Source: Stigmatella ashevillena
GTDB lineage: Bacteria; Myxococcota; Myxococcia; Myxococcales; Myxococcaceae
Assembly (NCBI RefSeq): GCF_028368975.1
Contig: NZ_JAQNDM010000002.1
Span: 2,428,007 to 2,492,006, forward strand
Length of the DNA: 64,000 nucleotides
Direction: 5' to 3'
Position 1 is the first letter of the stretch, and each line of letters starts with the position of its first letter. Shown here in pieces: positions 7,697 to 16,116 of this stretch. The notes under the pieces were generated by a model. That model was not told where the DNA came from, made no database searches, and saw only the letters and a program-made list of their open reading frames with translations. A program made the translations under genes and the position numbers.

Positions 7697-8671
7697 ATGA
7701 ACGCTCTGCTCCTGCAAGCCGTGCAGCTCGCCTGGTCCCCTGGCCTGCGGGTGACCCGCGTCGAAGGGGACAGCGCCACCGTCCTCCGGCGTCCCGCGGC
7801 GGAGTTGCTGGATACCCCCCTCCACGTGGCGCTCGGCATCTCACCGGAGCGGGCCCGGGATTTGAACGCCCTGGCCCAGGAGGACCGCCACGCCGTGGAG
7901 TTCCTCTCCGCCCAGCTCGGCTCGGTGGAGCCCTCCTCGCTGCGGCTGGTGCTCGGCCTGAGCGAGGGCGCGCCCGCCGCCGCCATCCTGGATCTGAACG
8001 CCCTGCTCATCGGGGCCCCGCCCGTCCAGATTTCGGGCCTCTCGTCCTCGCTCAGCCATGAAATCCGCAACCCGCTCAGCTCCGTGAAGATGGCGGTGCA
8101 AACGCTCCAGCGGAACACCGGCCTGTCGGACCGGGACAAGCGCCGCCTGACGATCGCCAACCGGGAGATCCGCACCATGGAGCGGATGCTCTGGATGCTC
8201 TCCGAGTACGGCCGGGACAGCGTGCCCAACCTGGACTCCCACCCCCTGCGCTCCGTCCTCCAGGAAGCCCAGACCATGGTGGCCCCCGAGCTGGCCGAGC
8301 GCCGCATCGAGCTGAACATCGAGGAGGAGCCCGAGCTGCCCCGGGCCCGGGTGGACACCCTGCGCCTGAGGCCCGTGCTCGCCCAGTTGCTGCTCAACAT
8401 CGCCATGGGCCAGCCCGAGGGCTCCCAAGTCCAGGTGCACCTGCGCACAGGCCCCTCCGGCCAAGCCCAGCTCCTGCTGAAGGACCCCGTGGCGGCCCTG
8501 CCTCCGGAGGAGCGCGCCACCCTGTTCGAGCCCTTCGGCTCCCGGCTGGCACACGGGGCCGGCCTCTCCCTTGCCGCCCTCCGGCGTGTCATGCTCAACC
8601 AGGGGGGAACCGTGTCCGCCGAGGGAAGCGCCGAGCCCGGAATGGTGTTTACACTCACCTTCGCCGTGTGA
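7697..8671 (+). CDS. mrpA: Histidine kinase MrpA
   Basis: This 324-residue cytoplasmic sensor has no membrane segment. A small N-terminal domain (1-110) precedes the dimerisation helix with the phospho-acceptor in SHEIRNPLSS (His121). The ATP-binding domain keeps the N-box asparagine (LLLNIAM) and the second glycine motif (GAGLSLA), but the usual DxGxG reads DPVAALPPEE, without its glycines. That fits a protein acting more as a phosphatase than a kinase. The ATG at 7697 is chosen over an in-frame ATG at 7604 because the shorter form starts at the conserved domain. The stop overlaps the upstream part of mrpB. In M. xanthus MrpA and MrpB form a pair controlling mrpC. Confidence 0.88.
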   Translation: MNALLLQAVQLAWSPGLRVTRVEGDSATVLRRPAAELLDTPLHVALGISPERARDLNALAQEDRHAVEFLSAQLGSVEPSSLRLVLGLSEGAPAAAILDLNALLIGAPPVQISGLSSSLSHEIRNPLSSVKMAVQTLQRNTGLSDRDKRRLTIANREIRTMERMLWMLSEYGRDSVPNLDSHPLRSVLQEAQTMVAPELAERRIELNIEEEPELPRARVDTLRLRPVLAQLLLNIAMGQPEGSQVQVHLRTGPSGQAQLLLKDPVAALPPEERATLFEPFGSRLAHGAGLSLAALRRVMLNQGGTVSAEGSAEPGMVFTLTFAV

Positions 8672-8680
8672 GTGAGTCGC

Positions 8681-10120
8681 ATGGAGACCCTTCTCATCAT
8701 CGATGACGACGTGGGCCTCCTGGAGAACCTCCAGATGCACTTCGAGGAGATCCTCCAGGATGACGCGCCGCGCTATAACGTGGTGACGGCCACCAGCGCC
8801 GCCACGGGGCTGAAAGCCGCCCAGGAGGCCATGCCCAGCGTGGTCATCCTGGACATGATGCTGCCGGACCGCAGCGGCCTGGAAATCATCGAGGAGATGA
8901 AGACGCTGTGTGGGGACGCGCGCATCATCCTCGTCACCGCGCACCACGACATGGAGACGACGATCCGGGCCATGAAGGCCGGGGCGTTCGACTACATCCA
9001 CAAGCCCTTTCCGGACCCCGCGGCGTTGGATCTCGTGGTGGAGCGGGCGCTGGAGTACCGGCAGCTGTCACGCCGGGCCGCATCGGTGAATGTGGAGAAC
9101 GCGGCGGCGCGCCTGGGCGACATCGTCGGCACCAGCCCGCTGATGCAGCAGTTGGTGAAGGAGATCGGCAAGGTCACCAGCAGCCACGCCACGGTGCTCA
9201 TCAATGGCGAGAGCGGCACGGGCAAGGAGCTGTTCGCCCGCGTCATCCACAACTACTCCTATGACGAGGCCAAGCCGTTCATCGGCATCAACTGCTCGGC
9301 CATCGTGGACACGCTGCTGGAGAGCGAGCTGTTTGGCCACGAGAAGGGCTCGTTCACCGGCGCCACCAGCACCAAGCCGGGCAAGTTCGAGCTGGCCGAG
9401 GACGGCACCGTCTTCCTGGACGAGATCGGCGACATGTCGCTGATGCTCCAGTCCAAGCTCCTGCGTGTGCTCCAGGAGCGCGAGTTCGAGCGCGTGGGCG
9501 GCGTCAAGCGCATCAAGCTGCGCGCGCGCGTCATCGCCGCCACCCACCGCACCCTCTCCGAGGAGGTGTCCTCCGGCCGGTTCCGCGAGGACCTCTACCA
9601 ACGCCTCAAGGTCATCACCCTGCAGATTCCCCCCTTGCGGGAGCGGCGCGAGGACATCCCCCTGCTCGTGCACCACCTGCTGGAGCGCATCAACGAGAAG
9701 GTGCACAAGCGCGTGCTCCGGGTTCCTCCGGAGGTGCTGGAGCACCTGACCCGGCTGCCCTGGCGCGGCAACGTGCGCGAACTGGAGAATGTCCTCACCC
9801 GCGCCGTGGTGCTCGCCCCTGGAGAGGTGCTGCTGGGCGGGGACCTGCCCGCCCTCGAGCCCGGTCCCATTCCGGAGTCCGGACGGACCCAGCCCTCCCC
9901 GGGTCCTCTCTTCGCGGCCCCGCCCGTGGACGACGCCAGCCAGATTCCCACTTTGGAAGAAGCCGAACGCGTGCTCATCCAACGCGCCATGGCCGTCACC
10001 AAGGGGCACAAGGGCAAGACGTGCCAGATTCTGGGAATCAGCCGACCAACTCTTGAGAGAAAACTCCAGAAATACGCGCTTTCCCAGCCACTCGCCTCGT
10101 CCTTGGGTGGACAGGGCTAG
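8681..10120 (+). CDS. mrpB: NtrC-family sigma-54 activator MrpB
   Basis: This 479-residue response regulator has a receiver domain (1-125) with Asp58 in VVILDMMLPD, a AAA+ domain (about 145-375) with Walker A GESGTGKE, the sigma-54 loop as GSFTGA, FLDEIGDM and the R-finger region RFREDLYQRL, a Pro-rich linker, and a Fis-type helix-turn-helix ending near LGISRPTLERKLQKY. An in-frame GTG at 8672, directly after the mrpA stop, is an alternative start. The ATG at 8681 places the N-terminus at the first receiver strand. It is co-transcribed with mrpA. In M. xanthus this protein activates mrpC from a sigma-54 promoter, and a good match lies upstream of mrpC here. Confidence 0.93.
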   Translation: METLLIIDDDVGLLENLQMHFEEILQDDAPRYNVVTATSAATGLKAAQEAMPSVVILDMMLPDRSGLEIIEEMKTLCGDARIILVTAHHDMETTIRAMKAGAFDYIHKPFPDPAALDLVVERALEYRQLSRRAASVNVENAAARLGDIVGTSPLMQQLVKEIGKVTSSHATVLINGESGTGKELFARVIHNYSYDEAKPFIGINCSAIVDTLLESELFGHEKGSFTGATSTKPGKFELAEDGTVFLDEIGDMSLMLQSKLLRVLQEREFERVGGVKRIKLRARVIAATHRTLSEEVSSGRFREDLYQRLKVITLQIPPLRERREDIPLLVHHLLERINEKVHKRVLRVPPEVLEHLTRLPWRGNVRELENVLTRAVVLAPGEVLLGGDLPALEPGPIPESGRTQPSPGPLFAAPPVDDASQIPTLEEAERVLIQRAMAVTKGHKGKTCQILGISRPTLERKLQKYALSQPLASSLGGQG

Positions 10121-10170
10121 TGTCGGTTGCCGGACGCGTCCTCCTGCCGACAGTGTCCTCCCTGAAACAC
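10120..10170 (+). promoter_or_regulatory. Two MrpC-like palindromic sites in the mrpC upstream region
   Basis: The reported MrpC consensus is GTGTC-N8-GACAC. Two matches, each 9 of 10, are visible: GTGTC-N8-GACGC at 10120-10137, overlapping the mrpB stop codon, and GTGTC-N8-AACAC at 10153-10170. TGTCGG and CCGACA (10121-10126 and 10147-10152) also form a symmetric stem around GGACGCGTCC, so part of the region may double as a hairpin at the end of mrpB. The sites lie 156-206 bases upstream of the sigma-54 promoter and fit autoregulation of mrpC. Binding is inferred. Confidence 0.6.
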
Positions 10171-10185
10171 CCCCCCCCTGGAATT

Positions 10186-10233
10186 GAACGTTTTGTTCAC
10201 GTTGATCAGACTGTTTGAACGTTCCGTTTCAAG
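10186..10233 (+). promoter_or_regulatory. AT-richer palindrome cluster, possible MrpB/MrpC operator
   Basis: GAAC-N5-GTTC lies at 10186-10198, an 8-base palindrome GAACGTTC at 10217-10224, and GTTTCAA (matching another reported MrpC motif, A/GTTTC/TAA/G) at 10226-10232. The cluster sits about 95-140 bases upstream of the sigma-54 promoter, the usual distance for an enhancer-binding protein such as MrpB. Which protein binds is not visible from the sequence. Confidence 0.5.
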
Positions 10234-10325
10234 TTTTGGACAGAGCGCCGGAGGAGGCAACGCCCTCTAGCGCTAAGTTCCCAGCATTCTTGGGTTTGTT
10301 GCCCCCGGAGCATTTCATTCCCCTT

Positions 10326-10340
10326 TGGCACAATCCTTGG
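10326..10340 (+). promoter_or_regulatory. Sigma-54 promoter of mrpC
   Basis: TGGCAC (10326-10331) and TTGG (10337-10340) have exactly the -24/-12 spacing of the sigma-54 consensus TGGCACG-N4-TTGC, with one mismatch in the -12 element. The start codon of mrpC is 62 bases downstream. mrpC of M. xanthus is known to be sigma-54 dependent. Confidence 0.85.
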
Positions 10341-10401
10341 AGATGAGGTCCTGCGTTCGTTGCTCGGGATTCAGCCAACCCTCCGCTCGCAGGAGTCACT
10401 C

Positions 10402-11148
10402 ATGCACGGCTTCAACCGCCCCCTCGGCCCCATCGGTTCCAACGTTGTCGCTCCGCTGCAGACGACCAGCTCCGGCATGATGGTCACGGCCAACAAGATC
10501 GTTCCTGGCCAGGAATCGATCGACTTCAAGGGCTACTTCAAGGTTGAGTCCTTCCCCCACAACTCGGTCATCTACCGCTATGGGGACACGACCGACCGCG
10601 TGTACCTGCTCAAGTCGGGCCGCGTCCGGCTGATGCGCGTGGGCAAGAACGGCACCCGCTCGGTGGTGAGCATCCTGCGCCCCGGAGAGATTTTCGGCGA
10701 GGTGTTCCGTCCCGAGGGCACCACCATCGAGGAGATGGCGATCGCCTCCGGTGAGGCGGAAGTGTGGAGCATCGAGGGCCGTGACTTCCGCGCGCAGCTC
10801 GAGGCGCGGCCGGCGCTGGCGCTGGATGTGGTGCGCGCCTACGCCGAGCGCGTGCGTGCGCTGCGCAAGCGCGTGCTGGGCCTGACCTTCAAGGAAGTCC
10901 CCGCGCGGCTGGCGGACACCCTGCTGACGCTGGTCGAGGCGCATGGTGAGCGCTGCCCGCACGGCGGCGAGACGGATCTGCGCGGCATCACCCAGCAGGA
11001 TCTCGCGGACCTGGTGGGCGCCTCGCGCTCCTTCGTGTCCACGCTCATCAACGAGATGAAGCGCGATGGCGTGCTCGGCAACGTCGGTCGCATCCTCTGC
11101 GTGCGTGACCAGAAGGCCCTGCGGAAGATCGCAGGCAAGGAGAAGTAG
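10402..11148 (+). CDS. mrpC: CRP/FNR-family developmental regulator MrpC
   Basis: The protein has 248 residues: a 25-residue N-terminal extension, a cyclic-nucleotide-like beta roll (about 35-150), a dimerisation helix and a winged-helix DNA-binding domain with the recognition helix in GASRSFVSTLINEM. The extension keeps TTSS at residues 21-24, the motif linked to Pkn14-dependent phosphorylation and activity in M. xanthus, and Met26-Met27 where the shorter MrpC2 form would begin. The ATG at 10402 has AGGAG six bases upstream, so an in-frame upstream start at 10360 is unlikely. MrpC activates fruA and many developmental genes and represses itself. The identification is near certain. Confidence 0.97.
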   Translation: MHGFNRPLGPIGSNVVAPLQTTSSGMMVTANKIVPGQESIDFKGYFKVESFPHNSVIYRYGDTTDRVYLLKSGRVRLMRVGKNGTRSVVSILRPGEIFGEVFRPEGTTIEEMAIASGEAEVWSIEGRDFRAQLEARPALALDVVRAYAERVRALRKRVLGLTFKEVPARLADTLLTLVEAHGERCPHGGETDLRGITQQDLADLVGASRSFVSTLINEMKRDGVLGNVGRILCVRDQKALRKIAGKEK

Positions 11149-11178
11149 ACCCCCTCCTTCCGAGCGCAACGAACACTC

Positions 11179-11211
11179 ACGGGCTCGATCGCATGGTGCG
11201 GTCGGGCCCGT
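11179..11211 (+). terminator. mrpC terminator hairpin
   Basis: A 15-bp stem with two G-U pairs and a three-base loop starts with ACGGGC at 11179 and closes with GCCCGT at 11211. It is followed by a TGTGCGTTT tail, 31 bases after the mrpC stop codon. It isolates mrpC from the MutS-like gene. Confidence 0.75.
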
Positions 11212-11302
11212 TGTGCGTTTCACGGCCCGGCATTCCTTTCCCCGCCCCGTCCGGCGCGCCGCTATCCTCCCGCCTCGCCAAGCCACCCCGAACCCGGGCC
11301 CT

Positions 11303-13150
11303 ATGACCGTTCCAGCCGAGCCTTCTCCCCACCGCACGTACACCGAGCGCCGCGCCGCCGCCCAATCGAGACTCGCGGACTTGGATCGGCTCAACGCGCG
11401 CTACGCGAACCTGCGGGGACTGATCTTCGTGGCAGCGGCCCTGGTCGCGGGGCTGACCCTCTTCGGGCGGCTGCCCCGTGTCTATTGGTGGGCAGTCGCA
11501 GGCGCGGTGGCCCTCTACGCGGTGTTGGCCGTGCTGCACAACGCCGTCTTCCGCAAGGAAGCAAGGGAGCGGTTGTACGTTACGTTGAATGAGCGCGGGC
11601 TGGCCCGGCTGAGCGGCGCGTGGCGCGAGTTCACCGAGCGGGGGGAACGGTTCCTGGCCCCCGCACATCTGTACACCCCGGACCTGGATGTTTTCGGGCA
11701 GGCCAGCCTCTTCCAGCTCTTGAACGAAACGGCGACCCGGGCGGGAGAAGAGCGGCTCGCCTCCTGGCTGTCCGCCCCGGCCGAGGCCGACACCGTGGTG
11801 ACGCGGCAGGGGGCGGCCCGGGAGCTGTCGTCTCATGTCGCCTTCCGGCAGGACCTGTGCGTGGAGGCGCGCATGGTGTCTCGGGAAAAGGCGGATCCGC
11901 GCCTCTTCATTCAGTGGGCCGAGTCAGGCCCGTCGCTCCAGTCCATCCGCTGGTCCCGGCCTCTGGCCCTCCTTCTGCCGCCGATCACCCTGACGCTCTA
12001 CGTGCTCGGTCAGTTGTCCCTGGTGCCGGGGTGGTCCTGGTGGATCGGCCTGTTCGCGCAGCTCGGGGTGGTGCTGGCCACCCGGGGAGCCCTGCGGCAG
12101 ATGGAGGAGCGCCTGTCCGCGGGCGAGAATGGCTTCGCGCGCTATGCGCCCCTCTTCGCCCGGATCGAAGGGCAGCCTGTCCAACACCCGCTGCTCCAGC
12201 GGCTCCAAGCGGGGCTCCAGCGGCCGGGCGAGGCCCCCGTCTCCACGCACTTCCACCGCTTCAGCCGGCTCTATTCGTTCGTCGAGTTCAAGCGGCACCA
12301 GTTCCACCCGGTGGTGCACCTGTTCACCCTCTGGGACATCCACGCCCTGTTCCCGCTGGAGGCCTGGCGGGCGCAGCACGGCGCCCAGGTGCGGCACTGG
12401 TTCGAGGCGCTCGCGGAGTGGGAAGCGCTCTCGTGCCTCGCGGGCTTCGCGCACGACCGGCCGGACTTCACCTGGCCCACCTTGGTCCACGAGGGGCCCC
12501 GCGTGGAGGCCCAGGCGCTGGGGCACCCGCTGCTGGACAACCCCGTCCCCAACGATGTGTCCCTGCCAGGGCCGCGCCACGCGCTGCTCATCACCGGCTC
12601 CAACATGTCTGGGAAGACGACCCTGATGCGGGCGGTGGGCGCCAACGTGGTGCTGGCACTGGCCGGGGCGCCTGTCTGCGCGCGCACGTTCACCCTGTCC
12701 CCACTCCATGCACTCACCAGTATGCGCGTGAAGGACTCGCTGGAGCGCGGCGTGTCTTACTTCTATGCCGAGGTGCAGCGCATCAAGGCGGTGCTGGACG
12801 CGGCGGCGGCCGCCAAAGGTCAGGCGCTGTTCTTGCTCGATGAAATCCTGCTGGGCACGAACACGCGCGAGCGGCAGATCGCCTCCCGCGAGGTGCTGCG
12901 GTTGCTGCTGAGCACGGGAGCATGTGGCGCGGTGACGACACATGACTTGTCCCTGGCGGTGCTGGCGGACGAGCCCGGCGCCCACGTGGTGAACGTCCAC
13001 TTCCGAGACCACCTGGAGGACGGAAAAATGGTGTTTGATTACACCTTGCGTCAAGGCGTGGTGGACACCACCAACGCGCTCCGGGTGCTGCGCATGGCGG
13101 GCGTTCCGGTGACCGAGACGGAGGAGCCCTCTCCACCGCTCGGGGCCTGA
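11303..13150 (+). CDS. Membrane-anchored MutS-like ATPase
   Basis: This 615-residue protein has a C-terminal MutS ATPase domain: Walker A GSNMSGKTT near residue 432, Walker B LFLLDEIL and the conserved TTHD switch. The mismatch-recognition and connector domains of MutS1 are missing. Instead there are two hydrophobic helices near 32-80 and two more near 215-255, separated by soluble helical regions, so it should sit in the inner membrane with the ATPase in the cytoplasm. Such MutS-related proteins are widespread but have no settled function, and a role in post-replicative repair is unlikely. The start at 11303 is the last ATG before the conserved N-terminal helix. It has its own transcription unit after the mrpC terminator. 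Confidence 0.85.
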   Translation: MTVPAEPSPHRTYTERRAAAQSRLADLDRLNARYANLRGLIFVAAALVAGLTLFGRLPRVYWWAVAGAVALYAVLAVLHNAVFRKEARERLYVTLNERGLARLSGAWREFTERGERFLAPAHLYTPDLDVFGQASLFQLLNETATRAGEERLASWLSAPAEADTVVTRQGAARELSSHVAFRQDLCVEARMVSREKADPRLFIQWAESGPSLQSIRWSRPLALLLPPITLTLYVLGQLSLVPGWSWWIGLFAQLGVVLATRGALRQMEERLSAGENGFARYAPLFARIEGQPVQHPLLQRLQAGLQRPGEAPVSTHFHRFSRLYSFVEFKRHQFHPVVHLFTLWDIHALFPLEAWRAQHGAQVRHWFEALAEWEALSCLAGFAHDRPDFTWPTLVHEGPRVEAQALGHPLLDNPVPNDVSLPGPRHALLITGSNMSGKTTLMRAVGANVVLALAGAPVCARTFTLSPLHALTSMRVKDSLERGVSYFYAEVQRIKAVLDAAAAAKGQALFLLDEILLGTNTRERQIASREVLRLLLSTGACGAVTTHDLSLAVLADEPGAHVVNVHFRDHLEDGKMVFDYTLRQGVVDTTNALRVLRMAGVPVTETEEPSPPLGA

Positions 13151-13258
13151 GGTTCCGAGGCCATCTGGCGCAAACACCCAAGTCCTGGGAACATCTCCCT
13201 CTCGGGCTCCCGGGTCCTCCGTTTCTAGGACCTACGGGAGCCTGCCACGGGGGAAGCC

Positions 13259-14929
13259 ATGATTCAGAACATGACCATCGCGCGAAAGCTGCTGCTCGGA
13301 TTCGCCGCGATGGTGTTGATCCTGCTCGGTCTGGTCTGGTCTTCCTACGAGAGCTTCTCCCGGCTGCAAGCCGCCAGGCTCCTGGACGTGCATTCCTACG
13401 AAGTCCTGCTCGAAGCACGCTCGCTGATGAAGAGCGTGGTCGACATCGAGACGGGCAAGCGCGGATTCCTTCTCACCGGGGATGAGAAGTTCCTCGACTC
13501 ATTGATCCACGGGCGCTCGGCCTTCACCGAGCACATGGCGAAGTCCCTGGTGCTGGCCGCGGAGACGCCCTCGCAAAAGCAACGCCTCCAGAAATTCCAG
13601 GAGGCCTACCAGCAATGGCTGACCACCCATGTCGAGCCCATGCTCGCGATTCGCCGGGCCGTGACCCAGGGCCAGTTCGACTTCGGTGGGCTCGTGGACA
13701 AAGTGCGCGTCACCGAGGGCAAGCGGTTCGTGGACGACATGCGCGCCCTCAGCGCGGAGCTCGAGCAGGAAGAGTCCGCGCTGCTCCTCCAGCGCACCGC
13801 GACCAGCCAACTCCTGACGGAGAACATGTATCAGATGCTCCTGGGAGGCGGCTTGATGGGAGCCCTGCTGGCCACCCTGCTCATCACCTTCCTGTCACGG
13901 AGCATCATGCAGGGGCTCGAACAGACGCTGTCCGTCACCCGTCGGCTCGCCATGGGAGATCTGACGGTCTCCATCGAGACTCCTAACAGCGGCGAGGCGG
14001 GGCAGATGGTGGCGGGCCTCCAGGAAGTCATCCGCCGGCTCTCCGAGGTCATTGGAGAGGCGCGCTCGGCGACGTTCGCCCTCTCCTCGGCCGCGGAGCA
14101 GGTCTCCTCCGCCTCCCAGGCCCTGTCCTTGGGAACGAGCACCCAGGTGGCCGCCGTGGAGGAGACCACCACCCACTTGAATCAGTTCAATGTCTCCATC
14201 AACCAGAACGCGGAGCACAGCCGCCGGATGGAGCAGACGGCGCTCGAGGGGGCACTGCACGCCGAGGAGAGCGGCCAGGCGGTGAAGGAGACCGTGGCGG
14301 CGATGAACTCCATCGCGGAGAAAATCTCCATCGTGGAGGAGCTGGCCTACCAGACCAACCTCCTGGCGCTGAATGCCGCCGTGGAGGCCGCGCGCGCGGG
14401 AGACTCCGGCCGCGGGTTCGCCGTGGTGGCCACCGAGGTGCGCAAGCTCGCCGAGCGAAGCCGGACGGCGGCGCGGGAGATCGGCGTCCTGGCGAAATCC
14501 AGCGTGAAGGTGGCCAATCACTCCGGCGAGCTGTTGACGAGCCTGGTGCCCACCATCCGCAAGACCGCGTCGCTCGTGCAGGAAGTCTCCGCCGCGTGCA
14601 AAACCCAATCCGAGGGCGTCGGGGTGATCAGCCGGGCCATGCTCCGGGTGGATGAGATTACCCAGCGCAACTCCTCGGCGGCCGAGGAGCTCATCTCCAC
14701 GGCGGAGGAGTTGGCCGCGCAGGCCGAGGCGCTGCAACGGACGATGAACTTCTTCCAGGTCTCGGCGGAGTTCCATCCCCCCGCCGCGCCCCGGTTCTCC
14801 GGCCGCGCGGCCCGCTCCGCCACGAAAGCCTTGCAGACGACGGCCCAGGCGGCGGCACCGCTACCGCTCTCCCTTTCCCCTTCGGCCTCCCGTACCCTTT
14901 CCGAAGACAAGGACTTCAAGCGCTTCTAG
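13259..14929 (+). CDS. Methyl-accepting chemotaxis protein with a CHASE3-type sensor
   Basis: This 556-residue receptor has TM1 near 9-30, a periplasmic helical domain of about 160 residues containing [11 protein letters not shown], which is typical of CHASE3, TM2 near 195-220, a HAMP domain (about 220-275) and a long cytoplasmic signalling coiled coil. The hairpin tip reads [24 protein letters not shown], the canonical receptor tip for CheA/CheW contact. A Pro/Ala/Ser-rich tail follows. No che gene is adjacent, so it is an orphan receptor that must feed one of the organism's Che systems elsewhere. The ATG at 13259 precedes a normal N-terminal membrane anchor. Confidence 0.92.
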   Translation: MIQNMTIARKLLLGFAAMVLILLGLVWSSYESFSRLQAARLLDVHSYEVLLEARSLMKSVVDIETGKRGFLLTGDEKFLDSLIHGRSAFTEHMAKSLVLAAETPSQKQRLQKFQEAYQQWLTTHVEPMLAIRRAVTQGQFDFGGLVDKVRVTEGKRFVDDMRALSAELEQEESALLLQRTATSQLLTENMYQMLLGGGLMGALLATLLITFLSRSIMQGLEQTLSVTRRLAMGDLTVSIETPNSGEAGQMVAGLQEVIRRLSEVIGEARSATFALSSAAEQVSSASQALSLGTSTQVAAVEETTTHLNQFNVSINQNAEHSRRMEQTALEGALHAEESGQAVKETVAAMNSIAEKISIVEELAYQTNLLALNAAVEAARAGDSGRGFAVVATEVRKLAERSRTAAREIGVLAKSSVKVANHSGELLTSLVPTIRKTASLVQEVSAACKTQSEGVGVISRAMLRVDEITQRNSSAAEELISTAEELAAQAEALQRTMNFFQVSAEFHPPAAPRFSGRAARSATKALQTTAQAAAPLPLSLSPSASRTLSEDKDFKRF

Positions 14930-14940
14930 AGTGCAGGGCC

Positions 14941-15561
14941 ATGTTCCGCACCGAGGATCTCGGGGCTCGGACCGAGGAACTCATCCGGGCGGGCCGTTTC
15001 TTTTTCGAGCGAGGCTGGGTGCCTGCCACCGCGGGCAACTTCTCCGCGCGGCTGGATGAACGCCACCTGGTCATCACCGCCTCCGGCCGCCACAAGGGCG
15101 AGTTGGATGCCGAGGGCTTTCTCGTGGTGGGACAGGAGGGCGAGGTGCTCTCCCCGGGCCGCAAGCCCTCGGCCGAGACCGCGCTTCACGTGATGCTCTA
15201 CCGGCGGGAGCCGTCGCTCGGGGCCGTGCTGCACACCCACTCGCGCTCCGCCACCTTGCTGTCTCGGCTGAGCCCCGGCGGGGTGGTGCTGGAAGGCTAC
15301 GAGGTGCTCAAGGCCCTGCCGGGCGTGGACACCCACGCGGTGCGCCTGGAGGTTCCCGTCTTCCCCAACGACCAGGACATTCCCCGGCTCGCCGCCCACG
15401 TGGAGCATTATTTCCGCGAGCACCCCGAGCCCCGGGGTTACCTCATCGAGGGCCATGGCCTGTACACCTGGGGCCGCACGGTGGGGGATGCGCGGCGCCA
15501 CGTGGAAGCGTTCGAGTTTCTGTTCGAGTGTGAGCTGGAGCTGAGGAGGCTGACGAGATGA
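14941..15561 (+). CDS. mtnB: Methylthioribulose-1-phosphate dehydratase MtnB
   Basis: This 206-residue class II aldolase-fold enzyme dehydrates 5-methylthioribulose-1-phosphate to the diketone in the methionine salvage pathway. The zinc ligands are visible in VLHTHS and in the later EGHGLYTWG. Length is normal. It is the first gene of mtnB-mtnD-mtnC and overlaps mtnD by four bases (ATGA at 15558-15561). It starts only 11 bases after the chemoreceptor stop, so read-through from that gene is possible. Cytoplasmic. The identification is strong because of both motifs and context. Confidence 0.93.
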   Translation: MFRTEDLGARTEELIRAGRFFFERGWVPATAGNFSARLDERHLVITASGRHKGELDAEGFLVVGQEGEVLSPGRKPSAETALHVMLYRREPSLGAVLHTHSRSATLLSRLSPGGVVLEGYEVLKALPGVDTHAVRLEVPVFPNDQDIPRLAAHVEHYFREHPEPRGYLIEGHGLYTWGRTVGDARRHVEAFEFLFECELELRRLTR

Positions 15562-16100
15562 GCGAGCTGAGGGTCTTCGACGAGACAGATGGCGCCCACC
15601 CCCGCATCCACACCCGGGACTTCGACACCATCCGCAGGGAGCTCGACGCCGTGGGCATCCGCTTCGAACGCTGGGAGGCGCGCCAGCCCCTGGCCCCCGG
15701 GGCGAGCCAGGCCGACATCCTGGCGGCCTACCAGGACTCGGTCGATCGGCTGAAGCAGGAGCGGGGCCTCACGACGGCGGACGTGCTGAGCATGGTGCCG
15801 GACCATCCCGACAAGGTCTCGCTCCGCAAGAAGTTCCTCGATGAGCACACCCACAGCGAGGACGAGGTCCGCTTCTTCGTCGAGGGCCAGGGGCTCTTCA
15901 GCATTCACAAGGAAGGACGCATCTTCCACATCCTGTGCGAGAAGGGAGACCTGCTCAGCGTCCCCGACGGAACCCCCCACTGGTTCGACATGGGGCCCGC
16001 CCCGCACTTCACCGTCATCCGCCTCTTCACCCACACCGAAGGCTGGGTGGCCCGCATGACCGGAAGCGCGATTGCCTCGTCCTTTCCCCGCTTCGAGTGA
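15558..16100 (+). CDS. mtnD: Acireductone dioxygenase MtnD
   Basis: This 180-residue cupin enzyme oxidises the acireductone intermediate to the alpha-keto acid precursor of methionine (iron form) or an off-pathway product (nickel form). Metal ligands fit H-x-H...E...H: DEHTHSEDEVRFF supplies two His and Glu, and GTPHWFD the third His. Start ATG at 15558 is preceded by GAGGAGG and overlaps the mtnB stop, indicating translational coupling. Cytoplasmic. Confidence 0.95.
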   Translation: MSELRVFDETDGAHPRIHTRDFDTIRRELDAVGIRFERWEARQPLAPGASQADILAAYQDSVDRLKQERGLTTADVLSMVPDHPDKVSLRKKFLDEHTHSEDEVRFFVEGQGLFSIHKEGRIFHILCEKGDLLSVPDGTPHWFDMGPAPHFTVIRLFTHTEGWVARMTGSAIASSFPRFE

Positions 16101-16116
16101 CCCGCGGAGCGCGCCC

